From NCBI GenBank assembly GCA_036493475.1, contig DASXPS010000088.1, positions 1 through 48,063 of the forward strand: a DNA stretch of 48,063 nucleotides, in the 5' to 3' direction. Source of the DNA: Sporichthyaceae bacterium (GTDB lineage Bacteria; Actinomycetota; Actinomycetes; Sporichthyales; Sporichthyaceae). The position numbers and the translations under genes are program-made. Below, in pieces: positions 26,411 to 37,132 of this stretch; positions within the stretch are counted from its first letter, which is position 1, and each line of letters begins with the position of its first letter. The notes under the pieces are model-generated. The model was given only the letters and a program-made list of their open reading frames with translations, had not been told where the DNA came from and ran no database searches.

Positions 26411-28093
26411 GTGGGCGTGTTCGGCAAGCTGACCCGGTCCGTCGTGGCCGGTCAGGAGCGTTCGCGCGGCGGCGTGCGCCAGGTATATCGAGTGGCCCGG
26501 GCCCTGGACCGCAGCGGCGGGGTACAGGAGGTCAACGGCGGGGTTGCCCGAGAGATCGTCGCCGCCCGCCGTCGCTTTGTGCTCCGTGAGGACCTGGTCC
26601 GGGACGGTCAGCGCTGGTGTGTGCCGCTGGGCGAGAAGATGCCGCGCGACGTGACCATGGCCAACTTCGAGATCGTCGACACGGCGTTGAAAGCGGCCGG
26701 CATTCAGGCGTTCTCGGTGCGCGGGCTGGTCTCGACCAAAGAGGTCGTGGCGGTCGACGTCAAACGCCGCGAGGAGGTGTTGCAGGCACTGGCCGACACC
26801 TGGCGCGACGAGCCGGTGCTCATCCAGGCGGTGCTCAAGGGCGAACGCTCCCGGCGACTGGAATTGCCGGTGGCGGCGGCGGCGGTGTCGCCGGGGGTGG
26901 CCGGCGCCGGGGTGGTCCGGGTGTGGCGGTACTACCGCAGCGCCACGGGCACGCTGCTGCTCGGTCCGAACTTCGCCTGCGAGATCGAGTTCTGGTCCAC
27001 CGACAAGAAGACCCGCGTGGTGCGCGCGCCGCGGCCCAACGTTGCCGCGGACATCCTGACCACTGCCGACACCGAGTTGGTCGAGAGCACCGTGGGCGAC
27101 CGGCCCTACCCCACCGCCAAGGTCTTCACCCGGCGGATGCTGGAGGACATCACCTTCCCGATCGACGCGGTCTACACCTGGGTCGACGGTGAGGACCCGG
27201 TGTGGCGAGAGAAGATGTTGCGGGCCCGCGCCGCGGCGGACGGTCGGGAGTACCACCCGTTGGCGCACGGCGACCACCGCTTCGTGCAGCGTGACGAGCT
27301 GAAGTTCTCGCTGCGTTCGGTGGCCATGTACGCGCCGTGGATCCGGCACATCTACCTGGTGACCGACAACCAGTGTCCGGACTGGCTGGATCGCAACCAC
27401 CCGAAGATCACCCTGGTCGACCACAAGGACATCTTCGACGACCACAGTGTGCTGCCGGTGTTCAACTCCAACGCGATCATCAGCCGGTTGCACCACATTC
27501 CCGGGCTGGGCGAGCACTACATCTTCTTCAATGACGACTTCTTCCTCGGCCGGCCGCTGACGCCCAGTCAGTTCTTCACCCCGCACGGGATGGCGCTGGT
27601 CTCCCCGTCCCGCAATCGGCGGCCGTTCGGCGCCGCGGCGGCCAGCGACGAGCCGCACTTCAACCTCAGCCGGAACATTCGCGCACTGATCCAGCAAGAG
27701 TTCGGCGTCACCATCTCGCACGCCATCAAGCACACGCCGTACCCGCAGCTGCGCAGCGTGCACGAGGAGATGGAGGCGAAATTCGCCGAGATCTATCGAG
27801 CGACGGTGTCCAGCCGCTTCCGTCACCACGAGGACATCGTGGCCGACCAGCTGTTCCACTATTACGCGCAGGCGATCGGCAAGGCGGTGCCGAGCCAGTT
27901 GCGCTACGACTACGTGAATATCGGGGTCGCCGCGGAGATGCCGCGACTGCGCCGGCTGCTGAACTCCAGGGACAAGGACGTGTTCTGCCTCAACGACGCC
28001 CCCGAGCTCGGCGACAGCACGCCGCCGGAGGGCGCGGTGCGCCAGATCCTGGCGGACTACTACCCGGTCCCCTGCGAGTTCGAGAAGCGGTAA
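26411..28093 (+). CDS. Stealth-family sugar-phosphate transferase
   Basis: 560 residues. Stealth proteins transfer sugar-1-phosphate units to build phosphodiester-linked surface or capsular polysaccharides. The four conserved regions are in order: FPIDAVYTWVDGEDPVWREK (about 251-270), RFVQRDELKFSLRSVAMYAP with HIYLVTDNQ (about 295-325), HYIFFNDDFFLGRPL (about 370), then the C-terminal histidine/aspartate part including RHHEDIVADQLFHYY. The N-terminal 240 residues are an extra domain of unclear role. GTG 26411 has AGGAGG nine bases upstream. Other surface-glycan genes lie at 43112-46189. The linkage made cannot be told from sequence. Confidence 0.9.
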   Translation: MGVFGKLTRSVVAGQERSRGGVRQVYRVARALDRSGGVQEVNGGVAREIVAARRRFVLREDLVRDGQRWCVPLGEKMPRDVTMANFEIVDTALKAAGIQAFSVRGLVSTKEVVAVDVKRREEVLQALADTWRDEPVLIQAVLKGERSRRLELPVAAAAVSPGVAGAGVVRVWRYYRSATGTLLLGPNFACEIEFWSTDKKTRVVRAPRPNVAADILTTADTELVESTVGDRPYPTAKVFTRRMLEDITFPIDAVYTWVDGEDPVWREKMLRARAAADGREYHPLAHGDHRFVQRDELKFSLRSVAMYAPWIRHIYLVTDNQCPDWLDRNHPKITLVDHKDIFDDHSVLPVFNSNAIISRLHHIPGLGEHYIFFNDDFFLGRPLTPSQFFTPHGMALVSPSRNRRPFGAAAASDEPHFNLSRNIRALIQQEFGVTISHAIKHTPYPQLRSVHEEMEAKFAEIYRATVSSRFRHHEDIVADQLFHYYAQAIGKAVPSQLRYDYVNIGVAAEMPRLRRLLNSRDKDVFCLNDAPELGDSTPPEGAVRQILADYYPVPCEFEKR

Positions 28094-28099
28094 CCGAGC

Positions 28100-28147
28100 C
28101 AACGTCCGACGAATGGTGCGCTATAGCGCTCGGTTCGTCGGACGTTG
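28100..28147. terminator. Bidirectional nested hairpin between convergent genes
   Basis: CAACGTCCGACGAA (28100-28113) and TTCGTCGGACGTTG (28134-28147) are perfect 14-bp arms. Their 20-base loop contains the palindrome GCGCTATAGCGC. It separates the stealth gene and the minus-strand gene ending at 28152. Confidence 0.75.
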
Positions 28148-28151
28148 TGGG

Positions 28152-28595
28152 TTAGGTCGTCCTTCCGGGCAGCGGGATGGTGACCGACCGTGTCCCGTCG
28201 CGGCGACGCGACCCCCCGGTGCGCGCCAGCAACACCAGACCGGGCACCACCTGCACCGCGGCCTTCGCCTTGAGCAGGCCGGGGATGTCGGTAGGGCCCT
28301 GCGGGTCCACCCCAAGTTCGACCAGCACCTCGGGGTCGGCAACGTCGGCGGGAACCAGCGCCAAGGGCGAGGTCAGCGTGCGCCGGGCGGCCAGCACCGC
28401 GTCGTAGAGCTTGCGGGTGGGCACCTCAGCGAAGCTCCAGCCCTCCTCGCCCGCAGCCAGCACCAGCGCGTTGGCCAGTGCGTACTGCCCGCCCTCACTG
28501 ATCGGGGTGAGATCTCGATGCAGGCCGGACCCGAGCGCGGTGAGCACCGTGAACAGATCAACCTCGAAGCTCTCCGACTCCGGCGGGTCGAGCAT
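28152..28595 (-). CDS. Actinobacterial hypothetical protein
   Basis: 147 residues, not recognised. It begins MLDPPESESFEVDLFTVL, then a helical middle (LANALVLAAGEEGWSFAEVP). The second half has alternating hydrophobic segments (LLKAKAAVQVVPGLVLLART) and an Arg-rich end. There are no cysteines and no transmembrane helix. ATG 28595 follows TAGGCT by 7 bases with no ribosome site, fitting a leaderless transcript. It is separated from nrdJ by a terminator, so it is a single-gene unit. Confidence 0.75.
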   Translation of the reverse strand: MLDPPESESFEVDLFTVLTALGSGLHRDLTPISEGGQYALANALVLAAGEEGWSFAEVPTRKLYDAVLAARRTLTSPLALVPADVADPEVLVELGVDPQGPTDIPGLLKAKAAVQVVPGLVLLARTGGSRRRDGTRSVTIPLPGRTT

Positions 28596-28602
28596 ACGGC
28601 GA

Positions 28603-28608
28603 AGCCTA
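28603..28608 (-). promoter_or_regulatory. -10 element of a leaderless promoter
   Basis: TAGGCT, then TCGCCGT, then ATG 28595 on the minus strand. Confidence 0.6.
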
Positions 28609-28622
28609 AACCCAGCCCGACC

Positions 28623-28665
28623 GTGATGACGGGGAGTGTTCGCTCAGCGGACACCCCGTCATCAC
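28623..28665 (-). terminator. Nested hairpin after nrdJ
   Basis: GTGATGACGGGG (28623-28634) and CCCCGTCATCAC (28654-28665), 12 bp perfect, with an inner TGT-CGCT/AGCG-ACA stem in the loop. It lies 17 bases beyond the nrdJ stop. Confidence 0.7.
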
Positions 28666-28681
28666 CGGGCGGAACGGGTGG

Positions 28682-31540
<2,859 letters not shown>

Positions 31541-31631
31541 TTCCCAATCCTCCTTCTTATGCAACAACCGTTGCCGCGTCCGCATTGCCGATGGCGCCGA
31601 CGATCTTTTGTGCCAACGCTCTTTGTGTCTG

Positions 31632-32096
31632 TCAGGTGGCGACCGCGCTGGCCTGTTCCGCCCGCAGTGCCTCGATCTCCGCCTCGAAGTCCGCCATCGA
31701 GGTGAACCCTCGGTAGACGCTGGCGAAGCGCAGATAGGCCACCTCGTCCAACTCGCGCAGCGGACCGAGCACGGCCAGCCCGATGTCGTGCGCGGCGATC
31801 TCCGGGCCGCCGGTGCTGCGTACCGCCTCCTCCACCCGCTGGGCCAGCACGGCCAGTGCGTCCTCGCTGACCGGGCGACCCTGGCAGGCCTTGCGCGCGC
31901 CCACGAGCACCTTCTCCCGGCTGAACGGTTCGGTGGTGCCGCTGCGCTTGGCGACGTACAGACCGGCGGTCTCCACGGTGGTGAAGCGCCGCTGGCATTG
32001 CTCGCACTGCCGGCGGCGGCGAATCGCCGCCCCGTCGTCGGCGGTGCGGGAGTCGACCACGCGGGTGTCGGAGACCCGGCAGAACGGACAGTTCAC
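31632..32096 (-). CDS. nrdR: Transcriptional repressor NrdR
   Basis: 154 residues. An N-terminal zinc ribbon (CPFC near the start, CEQC about 30 residues on) precedes an ATP-cone domain that senses ATP/dATP. It represses ribonucleotide-reductase genes when dATP is high. Motifs: [42 protein letters not shown] 32096 is chosen for GCAGGAGAGG upstream and because the family starts with the zinc ribbon. Candidate NrdR boxes and DnaA-like sites lie 34-114 bases upstream. Confidence 0.96.
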   Translation of the reverse strand: MNCPFCRVSDTRVVDSRTADDGAAIRRRRQCEQCQRRFTTVETAGLYVAKRSGTTEPFSREKVLVGARKACQGRPVSEDALAVLAQRVEEAVRSTGGPEIAAHDIGLAVLGPLRELDEVAYLRFASVYRGFTSMADFEAEIEALRAEQASAVAT

Positions 32097-32129
32097 TGGC
32101 CTCTCCTGCGGACTCGGGACGGGTCTGCC

Positions 32130-32182
32130 TGTGGACGGTGTGTGCACGTCCTGCGGACCACGTGTGCACAACTTGTGGACTA
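32130..32182 (-). promoter_or_regulatory. Three DnaA-box-like 9-mers upstream of nrdR
   Basis: Plus-strand TGTGGACGG (32130-32138), TGTGCACAA (32163-32171) and TGTGGACTA (32174-32182) match TGTGGACAA, the complement of the high-GC DnaA box TTGTCCACA, at 7, 8 and 8 of 9 positions. Confidence 0.4.
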
Positions 32183-32210
32183 CTTACAGCCGTGTAACTA
32201 CTAGATGTGG
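32180..32210 (-). promoter_or_regulatory. Candidate pair of NrdR boxes
   Basis: On the minus strand CCACATCTAG (32201-32210) and CTGTAAGTAG (32180-32189) each match 7 of the 10 core positions of the NrdR box. Their centres are 21 bases apart, two helical turns. They lie 84-114 bases before the nrdR start, consistent with autoregulation. Confidence 0.45.
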
Positions 32211-32390
32211 GAACCGTAGGTGCCGACCATCCCCGCCGCAAGCGCGTCGGATGCACCGTTTTTCGGGTCGGGTGCTTGCCGCAGATTGCGATGCAGGTCA
32301 CAGGCTTGTCGCAGCCGCCTGGAGGGGCGAAATGACCGGCGTGTCCGGTTTGGCCGGGCGTGTCGGGTCCGTTCCCACCGGCCACATCGG

Positions 32391-32732
32391 TCACGGCAGC
32401 AGCAGCTCTTGCCCGGCCTGGATGCCCGCCCCGGACAGGGCGTTGAGCTCACGGATGGACTCCACCACGACCCGGGGATCGCGGTGCGGGGACACCTGCC
32501 GGGCCAGTGCCCACAGGGTCTGCCCCGGTTGCACCACGACCGTGCGGTGCGCCACCGGGGCCGAGTCGGAGTCCGCGCCGTGCGCGGCGGCGCCGAAGGC
32601 CAGGCCGGCGACGAAAATGCCGGCCAGCAGGACGGCCAGCAGCACGCCCTGTCCGCGCCGGGTCAACCGCATCCGAATGGGCCGCTCGCCGACCACCACG
32701 CCGGCGTTCTCGGGGAGAGTTGCGGTGTTCAC
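32391..32732 (-). CDS. LysM membrane protein, probable SOS cell-division inhibitor (YneA/DivS/ChiZ type)
   Basis: 113 residues. A basic N terminus (RLTRRGQG) leads into one transmembrane segment, VLLAVLLAGIFVAGLAFGAA, at about residues 42-61. A LysM domain follows (TVVVQPGQTLWALARQVSPH to AGQELLLP), which binds peptidoglycan. The small size, single span plus LysM, and the divergent place beside lexA match B. subtilis YneA, Corynebacterium DivS and M. tuberculosis Rv2719c, which block division during DNA damage. A LexA box lies 28 bases upstream. GTG 32732 has AGGAGGT five bases before it. Division inhibition is inferred, not seen. Confidence 0.87.
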   Translation of the reverse strand: MNTATLPENAGVVVGERPIRMRLTRRGQGVLLAVLLAGIFVAGLAFGAAAHGADSDSAPVAHRTVVVQPGQTLWALARQVSPHRDPRVVVESIRELNALSGAGIQAGQELLLP

Positions 32733-32759
32733 GACTACCTCCTGGCGGGCCTTGGCGTG

Positions 32760-32775
32760 TCGAACATGCTTTCGA
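32760..32775 (-). promoter_or_regulatory. LexA box of the LysM gene
   Basis: TCGAAC-ATGC-TTTCGA, one mismatch from the palindrome TCGAAC-N4-GTTCGA, 28 bases upstream of the GTG at 32732. Confidence 0.7.
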
Positions 32776-32828
32776 GGATCGCAGTGCCACAGTTGTACCC
32801 GACACCACCGACAGAATCCACGATCAGT

Positions 32829-32844
32829 TCGAACATTTGTTTGA
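32829..32844 (+). promoter_or_regulatory. LexA box of lexA
   Basis: TCGAAC-ATTT-GTTTGA, one mismatch from the consensus palindrome, overlapping the -35 hexamer of the lexA promoter; bound LexA would block polymerase. Confidence 0.75.
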
Positions 32845-32869
32845 TCGGAGTGTCGAAAGGCGTTACTCT
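32841..32869 (+). promoter_or_regulatory. lexA promoter
   Basis: -35 TTGATC (32841-32846), 17-base spacer, -10 TACTCT (32864-32869), 35 bases before the lexA GTG. Confidence 0.65.
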
Positions 32870-32904
32870 GCTCGGCATCGGAGCAGCGAGTCAGGAGGCA
32901 AAGG

Positions 32905-33624
32905 GTGGCCGGCAGGATCAAGCAGGAGGAACCCGGCGGCGAGCTGCACGCGCTGCCCGACGGACCACCGGACGGCTCCGGCCTCACCCCGCGGCAGCGC
33001 CGCGTGCTGGAGGTCATCCGGGATTCGGTGGACCGCCGCGGCTACCCCCCGTCCATGCGGGAGATCGGCGACGCAGTCGGCCTGACCTCGACCTCCTCGG
33101 TCTCCCATCAGCTGACCACGTTGGAGCGCCGGGGCTACCTGCGCCGGGATCCGAACCGTCCCCGGGCGCTCGAGGTACGGCTGCCCGACGGTGTGGAGCC
33201 GGACGGCAGCACCGATGCCTTCGAGCCGGAGTGGCGGGCCAACCGCCCGGCCGCGGCCTACGTCCCGGTCGTCGGACGCATCGCGGCGGGCGGCCCGATC
33301 CTGGCCGAACAGTCGGTGGAGTCGGTATTCCCGTTGCCCCGCGAACTTGTCGGTGAGGGCACGCTGTTCCTGCTCAGGGTCAGCGGTGACTCCATGATCG
33401 ACGCCGCGATCTGCGACGGCGATTGGGTGGTGGTGCGCCAGCAGGCGGTGGCCGAATCCGGGGACATCGTGGCCGCCATGCTGGACGGTGAGGCCACCGT
33501 GAAGACCTTCAAGCGGCGCGGCGGGCGCATCTGGCTGATGCCGCACAACGACGCGTACGAGCCGATCGCGGGCGAGTTCGCGACCATCCTCGGCAAGGTG
33601 GTGAGCGTGCTGCGCCGCGTCTGA
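32905..33624 (+). CDS. lexA: SOS repressor LexA
   Basis: Represses DNA-damage genes and is inactivated when RecA-ssDNA triggers self-cleavage. 239 residues. The N-terminal winged helix ([20 protein letters not shown] to [20 protein letters not shown], about 27-80) is joined by a linker to the S24 peptidase domain. Visible features are the cleavage site Ala128-Gly129 in GRIAAGGP, Ser163 in SGDSM and Lys200 in ATVKTF. GTG 32905 follows AGGAGG. Its own LexA box gives autorepression. It is divergent from the LysM gene; the DinG-like helicase gene converges 7 bases after the stop. Confidence 0.97.
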   Translation: MAGRIKQEEPGGELHALPDGPPDGSGLTPRQRRVLEVIRDSVDRRGYPPSMREIGDAVGLTSTSSVSHQLTTLERRGYLRRDPNRPRALEVRLPDGVEPDGSTDAFEPEWRANRPAAAYVPVVGRIAAGGPILAEQSVESVFPLPRELVGEGTLFLLRVSGDSMIDAAICDGDWVVVRQQAVAESGDIVAAMLDGEATVKTFKRRGGRIWLMPHNDAYEPIAGEFATILGKVVSVLRRV

Positions 33625-33630
33625 CGCGGC
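33614..33630. terminator. Compact hairpin between lexA and the convergent helicase gene
   Basis: GCCGCG-TCTGA-CGCGGC overlaps the lexA stop codon; the downstream plus strand reads TTCAGTCT. It is the only terminator-like structure in this 7-base gap. Confidence 0.45.
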
Positions 33631-33631
33631 T

Positions 33632-35671
33632 TCAGTCTCCCGATGGGGCCGTGGTTTCCGCGGCCAACCGTGCCAATGCCGAGCGCACCACCGTCGGATC
33701 GGTGGTGTACCAGAACGGCGGTAGCGAAGCGCGCAGGTACCGGCCGTAGCGGGCGGTGGCCAACCGTGCATCGAGTACGGCAACCACCCCGCGGTCGGTG
33801 TCCGAGCGGATCAGCCGCCCGGCGCCCTGCGCCAGGCGCACCGCGGCATGGGCGGCGTACACCGCCATGAATCCGTTGCCGCCGGCCTTGTCCGCCGCAC
33901 GGGCGCGCGCAGTGGCCAGTGGGTCGTCCGGGCGCGGAAACGGCAGGCGGTCGATGATCACCAGGCTGCAGGACGCGCCCGGCACGTCGATGCCCTGCCA
34001 GAGCGACAGCGTGCCGAACAGGCACGACGCCGGATCCGCGGTGAACGCGGTGATCAACGCGGCCAGGGTGTCCTCGCCCTGGCAGAGCACCGGGAACGGC
34101 AGGCGTTCGCGCATCTCCGCGGCGGTCAAATCGGCGACCCGGCGCGAGGAGAACAACCCCAGGGTGCGCCCACCCGCCGTTTCGATCATCGCGGCGAGTT
34201 CGTCCAGCGCGGCCGGGCCGAGGCCATCCCGGCCGGGGGCCGGCAGATGAGCGGCGACATAGAGGATGCCCTGCTTGCCGTAGACGAACGGCGATCCCAC
34301 GTCCAGCCCACGCCACCGGATCGGTTTGTTGTCCTCGACGTCCTCGCCCTCGGCGCTGTCGGCGGTCGGACCCTCGACGACCGGCTCGACCGGAGTGCGG
34401 TCGTCGGTGGGCGGACCCAGCCCGACGCTGCGCGCGGTGTGTTCGAACGTGCCGCCGACGGTGAGCGTGGCCGAGGTGAGCACCACGGTCCGGTCGGCGA
34501 ACAACGACCGGCGCAGCAACCCGGCCACGGACAGCGGGGCCACCCGCAGCACCCGGCCGCGCCGTTCCTCCACGTCCAGCCAGGCCACGTCGTGCTCCGA
34601 CGGGGCGGTCAGTCGGGCCGCGGTGTCCATGATCTCCTCGACACCGGCGCGGGCGATTTTCTTCGCCAGCAGCACATCCGGGGCGTCGCCGGAGGACGTG
34701 GAGATCGAGGTGAGCACGCCGCGGGCGGCGTCACGCAGTGCGGCCAGTTCCGCACCGAGCAACGCCGGCATGACGGTGAGGGCGCCCGGCTCCACCGCGG
34801 CCAGGGTGGCGGCGAAGCCGTCACCCACGCCGGCCAGGATCTCCACCGCACGCGCGTCGGCCACCTTGGTCGCGGCCCGCGCGGCCCGTTCCACCAGCGG
34901 GGCGGTGAGTTCGGCGGTGGCCACCGCGGCCACCCGGTCGGTGAGTTCGTGTGCCTCGTCGACGATGACCGCGTCGTGCTCGGGCAGCACCGGGATGTTC
35001 TCCAGCGCGTCGATGGCCAACAGCGCGTGGTTGGTGACCACCACGTCGGCCTCGGCGGCGGCGTACCGGGCACGCTCGGCGAAGCACTGCTCCCCCTGCG
35101 GGCACCGCGTGGCGCCGGGGCATTCCCGGGAGGTCACCGACACCTGCGCCCAGGCCCGGTCGCTGACGCCGGGCACCAGATCGTCGCGGTCGCCGGTGTC
35201 GGTCTCCTCGGCCCACTGACGGGCCCTCAGTACGTCTTTGCCGAGTGGGCTGGTCGGGGCCTGCGCGGCCGCGACGTCGAACAGCCCGTCGCCGTCCTCG
35301 GTGCCCGCCCCGCCCCCGATGCGGTGCAGGCAGGCATAGTTGTTGCGGCCCTTGAGGATTGCGAAGCTCGGCCGGCGACCGAGCACGGGGGTGGCGGCGT
35401 CCACCAGCCGCGGCAGATCGCGGCGGATCAACTGCGCCTGTAGGCCGAGGGTCGCGGTGGCCACCACCACCGGGCGTCGGTGCAGCAGCGCCGCCACCAG
35501 GTAGGCCAGTGACTTCCCGGTGCCGGTACCCGCCTGCACCAACAGGTGTTCGCCATCGTTGATCGCGTCGGCGACCGCCTCGGCCATCTGCAGCTGACCC
35601 GGCCGGTCCACCCCATCGAGGTCACCGACCGCCACCGCGAGCAACGCGGAGACGGTGGGCCGGTTCGACAC
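33632..35671 (-). CDS. dinG: DinG/XPD-type ATP-dependent DNA helicase
   Basis: 679 residues, an Fe-S superfamily 2 helicase that unwinds 5'-3' and helps at damaged or structured DNA. Walker A is VQAGTGTGKSLAYLV (about 41-55) and the DEAH box is VIVDEAHEL. Four cysteines between them (YACLHRIGG; ECPGATRCPQGEQC) would hold the 4Fe-4S cluster, then VVVTNHALL. The C-terminal motifs TLSLWQGIDVPGASCSLVII and RLAQGAGRLIRSDTDRG are clear. GTG 35671 follows TAATCT by 7 bases, a leaderless start. It converges on lexA; no LexA box was found before it. Confidence 0.93.
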   Translation of the reverse strand: MSNRPTVSALLAVAVGDLDGVDRPGQLQMAEAVADAINDGEHLLVQAGTGTGKSLAYLVAALLHRRPVVVATATLGLQAQLIRRDLPRLVDAATPVLGRRPSFAILKGRNNYACLHRIGGGAGTEDGDGLFDVAAAQAPTSPLGKDVLRARQWAEETDTGDRDDLVPGVSDRAWAQVSVTSRECPGATRCPQGEQCFAERARYAAAEADVVVTNHALLAIDALENIPVLPEHDAVIVDEAHELTDRVAAVATAELTAPLVERAARAATKVADARAVEILAGVGDGFAATLAAVEPGALTVMPALLGAELAALRDAARGVLTSISTSSGDAPDVLLAKKIARAGVEEIMDTAARLTAPSEHDVAWLDVEERRGRVLRVAPLSVAGLLRRSLFADRTVVLTSATLTVGGTFEHTARSVGLGPPTDDRTPVEPVVEGPTADSAEGEDVEDNKPIRWRGLDVGSPFVYGKQGILYVAAHLPAPGRDGLGPAALDELAAMIETAGGRTLGLFSSRRVADLTAAEMRERLPFPVLCQGEDTLAALITAFTADPASCLFGTLSLWQGIDVPGASCSLVIIDRLPFPRPDDPLATARARAADKAGGNGFMAVYAAHAAVRLAQGAGRLIRSDTDRGVVAVLDARLATARYGRYLRASLPPFWYTTDPTVVRSALARLAAETTAPSGD

Positions 35672-35678
35672 CGTGCCG

Positions 35679-35684
35679 AGATTA
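35679..35684 (-). promoter_or_regulatory. -10 element of the leaderless helicase promoter
   Basis: TAATCT, then CGGCACG, then GTG 35671 on the minus strand; the same hexamer and spacing as ahpE. Confidence 0.6.
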
Positions 35685-35695
35685 GCGGGCGGTTG

Positions 35696-37132
35696 TCAGG
35701 GCACGGCGTACGCGGTCAACTCGGCGGCCAGCGCCTCGCCGACCCGGGCGCGCAGGCGAGTGCCCTCGCCGGTGTGCTCCTCGACCAGCACGTCGCCGTG
35801 TTCGTGGACCCGGGAGATCAGGCCGCCGCGGTCGTACGGGACCAGGACGTCCACCTCCACCTCCGGACGCGGGATGCCGGCGGCGATGGCGTCCAGCAGA
35901 CCGGGGATGCCCGCGCCGGTGCGGGCGGAGACCACCACCGCGGTCGGCTCGCGGCGGACCAGGCGCTCCAGGGTGTAGGCGTCGGCCGCGTCGGACTTGT
36001 TGACCACCACGATCTCCGGGATGTTGCGGGCGTCGATCTCGGCGAGCACGGCGCGCACCGCGGAGAGTTGCGCCTCCGGTTCAGCGTCCGAGCCATCGAC
36101 CACGTGCAAAATCAGGTCGGCGTCGGAGATCTCCTCCAGTGTGGAGCGGAACGCCTCCACCAACTGGTGGGGCAGGTGGCGCACGAAACCGACCGTGTCG
36201 GTGAGCGTGAACGCCCGGCCGTCCGGGGTGGCCGCGCGGCGCACCGTGGGGTCCAGGGTGGCGAACAGGGCGTTCTCCACCAGCACGCCGGCCCCGGTGA
36301 TCCGGTTCAGCAGCGAGGACTTCCCGGCGTTGGTGTAGCCGACGATGGCCACCGAGGCCACGGCGTTGCGCCGCCGCTCGCCGCGCTGGGTGGCCCGGGA
36401 GGTACCCATCTCGGCGATCTCCCGGCGCAGCTTGGCCATCTTGGTGCGGATGCGCCGCCGGTCGGTCTCGATCTTGGTCTCACCAGGGCCGCGGCCGCCG
36501 ATCCCGGCACCGCCGGCCACCCGGCCACCACCCTGCCGGGACATCGACTCACCCCAGCCACGCAGCCGGGGCAGCATGTATTGCATCTGCGCGAGTTCCA
36601 CCTGCGCCTTGCCCTCCCGGGACTTGGCGTGCTGGGCGAAGATGTCCAGGATCAGCGCGGTCCGGTCGATGACCTTGACCTTGACCACCTTCTCCAACTG
36701 CACCAGCTGACCCGGCGTCAGTTCACCGTCACAGATGACCGTATCGGCCCCCATTGCCACGACCACGTCACGCAGTTCCTTGGCCTTGCCGGAACCCACG
36801 TAGGTCGCCGGATCCGGCCGGTCGCGGCGTTGCGCGAACCCGTCGAGCACCAGGGCGCCCGCGGTCTCGGCCAGCAGACGCAGCTCGTGCAGCGAGCTCT
36901 CCGCGGCGGCCGCGGTACCCGAGGTCCACACCCCGATCAGCACCACCCGCTCGAGGCGCAGCTGCCGGTACTCGACCTCGGTGACGTCGGTGAGCTCGGT
37001 GGACAGGCCCTGCACGCGCCGCAGCGCGTGTCGGTCGGCCAGGTCGAGCTGATCGCCGTCGAGGTCGAATTCCGGTTCTGACAGCCCGTCAGCTTCGGCG
37101 TCGTCGAACTCGAAACGTTCGGTGCTCGTCAT
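35696..37132 (-). CDS. hflX: Ribosome-associated GTPase HflX
   Basis: 478 residues; splits stalled or heat-damaged ribosomes. The N-terminal HflX domain (DPATYVGSGKAKEL, TVICDGELTPGQLVQLEK) and the Gly/Arg-rich linker (GGRGPGETKIETDRRRIR) precede the G domain with GYTNAGKSSLLN, DTVGFVRHLPHQLVEAF and VVNKSD. The C-terminal part is the usual small domain. ATG 37132 overlaps the dapF stop (ATGA), giving coupled translation; a longer frame upstream lies over dapF in another frame and is rejected. An acidic N-terminal extension of about 35 residues is seen. Confidence 0.95.
   Translation of the reverse strand: MTSTERFEFDDAEADGLSEPEFDLDGDQLDLADRHALRRVQGLSTELTDVTEVEYRQLRLERVVLIGVWTSGTAAAAESSLHELRLLAETAGALVLDGFAQRRDRPDPATYVGSGKAKELRDVVVAMGADTVICDGELTPGQLVQLEKVVKVKVIDRTALILDIFAQHAKSREGKAQVELAQMQYMLPRLRGWGESMSRQGGGRVAGGAGIGGRGPGETKIETDRRRIRTKMAKLRREIAEMGTSRATQRGERRRNAVASVAIVGYTNAGKSSLLNRITGAGVLVENALFATLDPTVRRAATPDGRAFTLTDTVGFVRHLPHQLVEAFRSTLEEISDADLILHVVDGSDAEPEAQLSAVRAVLAEIDARNIPEIVVVNKSDAADAYTLERLVRREPTAVVVSARTGAGIPGLLDAIAAGIPRPEVEVDVLVPYDRGGLISRVHEHGDVLVEEHTGEGTRLRARVGEALAAELTAYAVP

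Noticed and set aside
32097-32390. Cobalamin riboswitch before nrdR-nrdJ
   Set aside because: Looked for the B12-box and the conserved GCCACTG core on the minus strand; not found. The region has a GCAAGC/GCTTGC hairpin but no riboswitch signature.
33632-35700. LexA control of the DinG-like helicase
   Set aside because: No GAAC-N4-GTTC-like palindrome around its start, only a leaderless -10.
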